From CAZSLO01 sp964608025 (GTDB lineage: Bacteria; Chloroflexota; Dehalococcoidia; Lucifugimonadales; CAJWER01): a stretch of DNA of 37,664 bases. The position numbers were made by a program, and so were the translations under genes. Shown one piece after another: positions 33,520-37,664 of the stretch. The DNA lies in assembly GCA_964608025.1 (NCBI GenBank), contig CAZSLO010000013.1:1-37664 (forward strand). The letters are read 5' to 3'. The notes under the pieces were generated by a model, which saw only the letters and a list, made by a program, of their open reading frames with translations, ran no database searches and was not told the origin of the DNA. Position 1 is the first letter of the stretch; every line of letters begins with the position of its first letter.

Positions 33520-34531
33520 TCTACAACACAGATCTACCAAGGACTCCTATCTCATAACAACACAGCCGGGTTGGGCTTTCACTACCCTTCGCGAACTGCG
33601 GGATTTAGGGATAGACGACCATATTTCTTTTCATCACAGGGACTCCTCAATGCTTTGCCATGATCGGGCAGAATTGAAGAATAACCGCCTTGTCACCCCA
33701 GCAACCGTATTTGGCATATTGGCGCAGTCGGGTCCTTTCAGGAAAACTGACCCTACCGAAAATCTTATTAACCGACTCAAGCTAACTGATCTCAAAACAG
33801 GAATTCTCAATTGGATTTCAATGGCCGATGGATCAACGCATCGAAGGTTTTCTATAACAACCGAGCTTTACGGTAAATCGTCGGTCCGGCGTGATAGTCT
33901 CCAACAACACTTGGAAAGTATTATTACTTCTGCATTTCCTAGATGGCATCAGCGATCTGATGGTGTAAGAATTATTTGCAAATCAGATACTGACATGGCA
34001 GTCCTGGGAATCCAGCTCTACACGAATTTAACAGGTAATCAAGATGGATTACCCGGTTCAATTCGCCAACATATTGCTAATGGCCTACTGACCATCGCTG
34101 GCGTAACCAAAGGGGATACAGTGGTCGACCCATTCATGGGCTCAGGCACAATACTTAAGGCTGCAAGGAACAATTTTTACATCGACATGGGTATAGGCTT
34201 AGAAATCGACCTTGACGCTTTTACAGTTGCCACCGGAAACATTGCAGGGAAGGGATTTGAGTTATATAACATCTCCTTCGAGGATATTCCCTACTCTTCC
34301 CTGCCGGAAGGCTATAAACTCGTATCGAATGTACCCTTTGGTGTAAGATTCCAGCAAATCCAGACCCCAGCATTACTAAAGTTCCTAAAACTGGTAAAAC
34401 CCAGAGTAGGTTCGATCGCATTGTTGATATCTCGGGATCAGGCTAGGGAAATAAAAGCAAAGACACGCCTGAAACTGAAAAACGTCTTAGTTCTCGGCCA
34501 ACCGGCTAGTATACTTCACGGTAATGTATGA
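33497..34531 (+). CDS. RNA methyltransferase (RlmL/Trm14-like, COG0116 type)
   Basis: 344 residues from ATG 33497, which lies inside the 3' end of the lipoprotein gene (23-base overlap). An RNA-binding THUMP-like N-terminal part (about 15-150) is followed by the methyltransferase core: PGSIRQHIANGLLTIAG (the ferredoxin-like link), then DPFMGSGT (211-218), GIGLEIDLDAF and a catalytic loop SNVPFG (277-282). The usual loop in this group is (S/T)NPPYG, so the first Pro and the Tyr are altered to Val and Phe. It likely methylates guanine N2 in tRNA or rRNA, but the altered loop makes the activity less sure. It is convergent with the BNR gene at 34547, only 15 bases apart. Confidence 0.75.
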   Translation: MTGGQTNSLQHRSTKDSYLITTQPGWAFTTLRELRDLGIDDHISFHHRDSSMLCHDRAELKNNRLVTPATVFGILAQSGPFRKTDPTENLINRLKLTDLKTGILNWISMADGSTHRRFSITTELYGKSSVRRDSLQQHLESIITSAFPRWHQRSDGVRIICKSDTDMAVLGIQLYTNLTGNQDGLPGSIRQHIANGLLTIAGVTKGDTVVDPFMGSGTILKAARNNFYIDMGIGLEIDLDAFTVATGNIAGKGFELYNISFEDIPYSSLPEGYKLVSNVPFGVRFQQIQTPALLKFLKLVKPRVGSIALLISRDQAREIKAKTRLKLKNVLVLGQPASILHGNV

Positions 34532-34546
34532 GACGACTGATATCCT

Positions 34547-37500
34547 TTAGATTTTTATCGCGGGGACGCCAGTATCACGCAACATCAAGTTCAGATCCGA
34601 TATTTGTTTGGATCCAAGATCTGAGTAACTACTTGTCACCTTATCAACAGCACTACTTAACTCATCAAAAACTTGTTTGGACTGGTCAGTAGGAATACCG
34701 TCCGCGCTAGATACCGTGTGGAACAACTTGAGCAACCTCGTACAAAAATCTCGCGGATAAAAGGCACCACGCGTGGGCCAATCAGGTCCCTTGATCAGAT
34801 CATTTTCAATGCCCTTAAGATCCTGCTTTAGTCCTTGGATAGTACTGACTATTCCATCTGCGTCACTTTGGCCCTTAGTGCGTTCCAGCCATTCGTCAAG
34901 TTGTAAAACGACTGCGCGAGCAGATCTAACAGTCTCGTAACCTTCAGACAATTTTCTACTTATATCCAATAACAGATCGGATTGAATTTTAAGATCAACG
35001 TCAGAACTAGAAATTCTAGGGTCCTTGAGAATTTCGAAAGATTGTTCTTTTACCGAATCTCCTGCTATCAACTCAACCCTGTAACTACCAGTCGGGACCA
35101 GGGCCTGTGCTACAACTTTACCGGTAAGGTCACAAGTTCCTGAATGTAGCATATCCCAAACAAATCGGTTGGTTCCTTGATTTGCAGGTATTCCAATCAT
35201 TCCATCAGTGGGATCGCTACTAAATCTACCTATCTCCTCCCCGGATGAATCCGAAAGTCGAATCGTAATCTCGTTTTGAGGCAGATTATTAAGATAATAA
35301 GTTATCATCACACCATTCGGAGGATTTTCGCCTGAGTCGATGAATCTCCTAACAACCTGGCCTTCTGGACCCCTATCTAAATAAAAGCTAGCCGGAATAC
35401 CTAGAGACATTTGGTGATGCATCGCAGGACCTGGTTCTTTCGGTGAGTAAAGATCCGGATCGGTGATGAATCTATGAGCGGATCTAGGCTTGAAAAGATG
35501 GACATCATTATCTACGGTCCCTTCAGCTATTTCGTGAAGAGGGGTGAGGTCATCGAGGATCCAGATCGCCCGACCATGGGTCGCAACAACCAAGTCAGTT
35601 CCATTTATTACCATGTCGTGTATAGGTACGGAAGGCAAATTCAACTGTAAGACTTCCCACGATCCACCAGCATCGAACGAAACATACGGCCCCCCTTCTG
35701 TCCCGGTAAAAATCAACTCCTTCTGGTTTGGATCTTCCCTAATAACCCGGGTGAAATCTTCTGGGTCAATACCGTCATTGATACTGGTCCATGAATTACC
35801 ATAATCTATGGTACGGAATAAGTATGGCCGATAATCACCAACTTGATAGTTTGTAGCGGATATATATGCCGTACCTGGATGGTGATGCGAGGCTTCAATG
35901 GAACTGGTTGAGCAGTTTTCAGGCAATTCTTTGGGTGTGACGTCACTCCAATTCTTGCCTCCGTCACGAGATAACTGAACCACTCCATCTGTGGTGCCTA
36001 CCCAGATAAGACCGGGTTCAATCGGAGACTCCGCTAATCGAGCTATGGCACTTCTTTCATAAGGTGCTATATTAATCTCTAGATCAATTTCTTCCTTATC
36101 CGCTAATGCTTTTCTCGTTAGATCTGGGCTTATAACTTGCCAACTCGTGCCTTCGTCTGTTGTCTTGAATACAACGTTGGCCGCTGAATAAATCACCGTG
36201 GGATCATGTGGTGAAAAAACTATAGGACTATCCCATTCAAAACGGTATCGTCTATCCTGCACCGTTAGACCAGTGACATCTGGCCAAACAGTTACGGAAC
36301 GACTTTGCCCAGTTTTATGATCATATCGAAGCATGATAGGGCCAGCACCGACGTAACTCCCAAAAGCACCTGAGTAAACGACGTTCGGATCCCTTGGATC
36401 AACAGCTATGTGGCCGCTCTCTGCACTACCAACGTTGTAGCACTCTGTCCAGCTTATGGCTCCTCTATTTGACCGGCTGGGAGTACTAAGCGCGGTATTA
36501 TCCTGTTGCGTAGCATATACCCGATATGGGAATCGGTTATCAGTTGCAACATGGTAGTATTCGCCGGTCGGCTGATTATATATGGTCGACCAAGAGTGGC
36601 CACGATTGAAACTAACCATTGCCCCACCATCGTTCGCTATGGCCAATCGTTTCGGATTATCGGGATCTATCCACAGATCATGTTGGTCGTAATGAGGCAT
36701 CTCTACTGAAACGAACGTCCGTCCTCCATCATCAGATCTCAATACAGGCTGGTTTAAGACGTAAACCGTGTCAGCATCACCGGTATCTGCGAAAAGATGG
36801 TTATAGTAATGAGGACGCATCGTTAACTGCCGATCGCTAGAACGCTGCTCCCAACTCTCACCACCATCTTTCGAGCAGAATAATCCTCCTGGCTCCAGTT
36901 CGGTATCTACAATGATGTCGGGGCCACTATGAGCAACTCCCATATCAAACAGTGCCCAGACCAAATCAGTCTCTACCGGGGACACCGCAACGGCAATCCG
37001 GCCTTTATATCCCTGTGGAAGACCATGATTGTTAGTTATATCTTCCCAATGATCTCCACCATCTACCGAACGATACAATGTTGATCCAGGTCCTCCACTA
37101 TATGAGTTCCAATTTGAACGTTGGGCGTCCCACAACGCGGCATAAATTACCCGGGGATTGTCAGGATCTATAGATATGTCTCTACATCCGGCTGTTTCAC
37201 TTCGGAAAAGAATATGGTCCCAACTATTACCACCATCTTTCGAGCGATAAACTCCCCGGTCTTGTCCAGGGGAATCAAGAGTCCCAATTGCAGCTACATA
37301 TACTATGTCAGGATCAATAGGATGAACACGGATACGTGCAATTTGCCTGGTTTCAGACAGTCCTATATTCTTCCAGGAATTCCCTCCATCCGTGGACTTA
37401 TATACACCGTCTCCTCTAGGTGTCCAATGAAGCCTGGGTACAGCTATACATGGTTCCCCCATGCCTACATAGAGAATATTTGGGTCAGATCGTGATATTT

Positions 37501-37664
37501 CTACGGCCCCCACCATCGATGTTGCCATGAATCCATCAGAGATATTCTCCCAATGTCCACCTGCATCGTCTGTTTTCCAAACACCGCCATCGCACCCCAT
37601 GTAAAAAACTGTCGGCTCAGATGGATGGCCAACTACGGCAGACGCCCTTCCTCCACGGAAAGGT
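34547..37664 (-). CDS. BNR/Vps10-type beta-propeller protein (5' end outside window)
   Basis: The minus-strand frame is open right to the window edge, giving 1038 residues, so the ATG at 37600 is internal: the 21 residues before it (PFRGGRASAVVGHPSEPTVF and on) match the usual family N-terminal block. At least ten Asp-box-like repeats are seen (for example KSTDGGNSW, RSKDGGNSW, RSVDGGDHW, CSKDGGESW, LSRDGGKNW), forming one or two sortilin-like propellers over about 750 residues. A WILDDLTPLHEI block, an Ig-like domain (GSYRVELIAGD) and a helical C-terminal region follow. These are usually secreted or periplasmic; no signal peptide can be seen here because the start is missing. Often annotated as glycosyl hydrolase, though catalysis is unproven. 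Confidence 0.85.
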   Translation of the reverse strand, partial: PFRGGRASAVVGHPSEPTVFYMGCDGGVWKTDDAGGHWENISDGFMATSMVGAVEISRSDPNILYVGMGEPCIAVPRLHWTPRGDGVYKSTDGGNSWKNIGLSETRQIARIRVHPIDPDIVYVAAIGTLDSPGQDRGVYRSKDGGNSWDHILFRSETAGCRDISIDPDNPRVIYAALWDAQRSNWNSYSGGPGSTLYRSVDGGDHWEDITNNHGLPQGYKGRIAVAVSPVETDLVWALFDMGVAHSGPDIIVDTELEPGGLFCSKDGGESWEQRSSDRQLTMRPHYYNHLFADTGDADTVYVLNQPVLRSDDGGRTFVSVEMPHYDQHDLWIDPDNPKRLAIANDGGAMVSFNRGHSWSTIYNQPTGEYYHVATDNRFPYRVYATQQDNTALSTPSRSNRGAISWTECYNVGSAESGHIAVDPRDPNVVYSGAFGSYVGAGPIMLRYDHKTGQSRSVTVWPDVTGLTVQDRRYRFEWDSPIVFSPHDPTVIYSAANVVFKTTDEGTSWQVISPDLTRKALADKEEIDLEINIAPYERSAIARLAESPIEPGLIWVGTTDGVVQLSRDGGKNWSDVTPKELPENCSTSSIEASHHHPGTAYISATNYQVGDYRPYLFRTIDYGNSWTSINDGIDPEDFTRVIREDPNQKELIFTGTEGGPYVSFDAGGSWEVLQLNLPSVPIHDMVINGTDLVVATHGRAIWILDDLTPLHEIAEGTVDNDVHLFKPRSAHRFITDPDLYSPKEPGPAMHHQMSLGIPASFYLDRGPEGQVVRRFIDSGENPPNGVMITYYLNNLPQNEITIRLSDSSGEEIGRFSSDPTDGMIGIPANQGTNRFVWDMLHSGTCDLTGKVVAQALVPTGSYRVELIAGDSVKEQSFEILKDPRISSSDVDLKIQSDLLLDISRKLSEGYETVRSARAVVLQLDEWLERTKGQSDADGIVSTIQGLKQDLKGIENDLIKGPDWPTRGAFYPRDFCTRLLKLFHTVSSADGIPTDQSKQVFDELSSAVDKVTSSYSDLGSKQISDLNLMLRDTGVPAIKI

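Noticed and set aside
37598..37600. ATG at 37600 as the start of the right-edge BNR gene
   Set aside because: The frame stays open upstream to the window edge and the extra residues match the conserved N-terminal block of the family, so the true start is outside.

Overview
The window reads as a piece of a low-to-mid GC bacterial chromosome, most likely a marine Chloroflexota of the Dehalococcoidia/SAR202 type. This is inferred from gene content: several Gfo/Idh/MocA oxidoreductases, a 2-hydroxyacid dehydrogenase, an enolase-superfamily dehydratase-like enzyme, very large FtsX-type ABC permeases, beta-propeller BNR proteins, and a division cluster with no peptidoglycan genes. I see no IS element, CRISPR array, tRNA or rRNA. 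TTG starts are frequent.

Layout. 1-600: the 5' end of a minus-strand sialidase-like BNR gene, with a decayed copy of its own 5' end just upstream. 599-4003: two Gfo/Idh/MocA genes around a D-2-hydroxyacid dehydrogenase. 4068-5648: a membrane-anchored spermidine-synthase-like protein. 5861-14559: a tightly packed ABC system of two giant FtsX/MacB-like permeases and two ATPases, the first ATPase carrying a C-terminal AbrB/SpoVT-like domain. 14566-16776: two more Gfo/Idh/MocA genes on the minus strand, divergent from an enolase-superfamily gene (16934-18079). A strong bidirectional terminator (18100-18141) separates that gene from a minus-strand rsmH-ftsA-ftsZ block (18183-21678). 21872-24588: moaB/mogA-like, trmD and an MFS exporter.

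24695-34531 is a same-strand run and the most unusual region: an SDR whose catalytic Lys is Asn, a short PaaK/LuxE-like protein without the ATP-binding loop, a K+ channel with a cytosolic nucleotide-binding-type domain, a PaaK-like adenylating enzyme, a GNAT acetyltransferase (with coding-like sequence continuing past its stop), a divergent SecA paralogue, a Ser/Arg-rich lipoprotein and an RNA methyltransferase. The SecA-lipoprotein part with the acyl-activation/acyltransferase genes could be an undescribed modification and export module; this is inference from adjacency. 34547-37664 is a BNR/Vps10-type beta-propeller protein whose start lies outside the window.

How the genes fit: the dehydrogenases and enolase-family protein suggest oxidation and dehydration of sugars or sugar acids, with the BNR proteins possibly acting on or binding glycans. 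The ABC system resembles MacB/Lol-type machines that move lipids, lipoproteins or peptides rather than small solutes.
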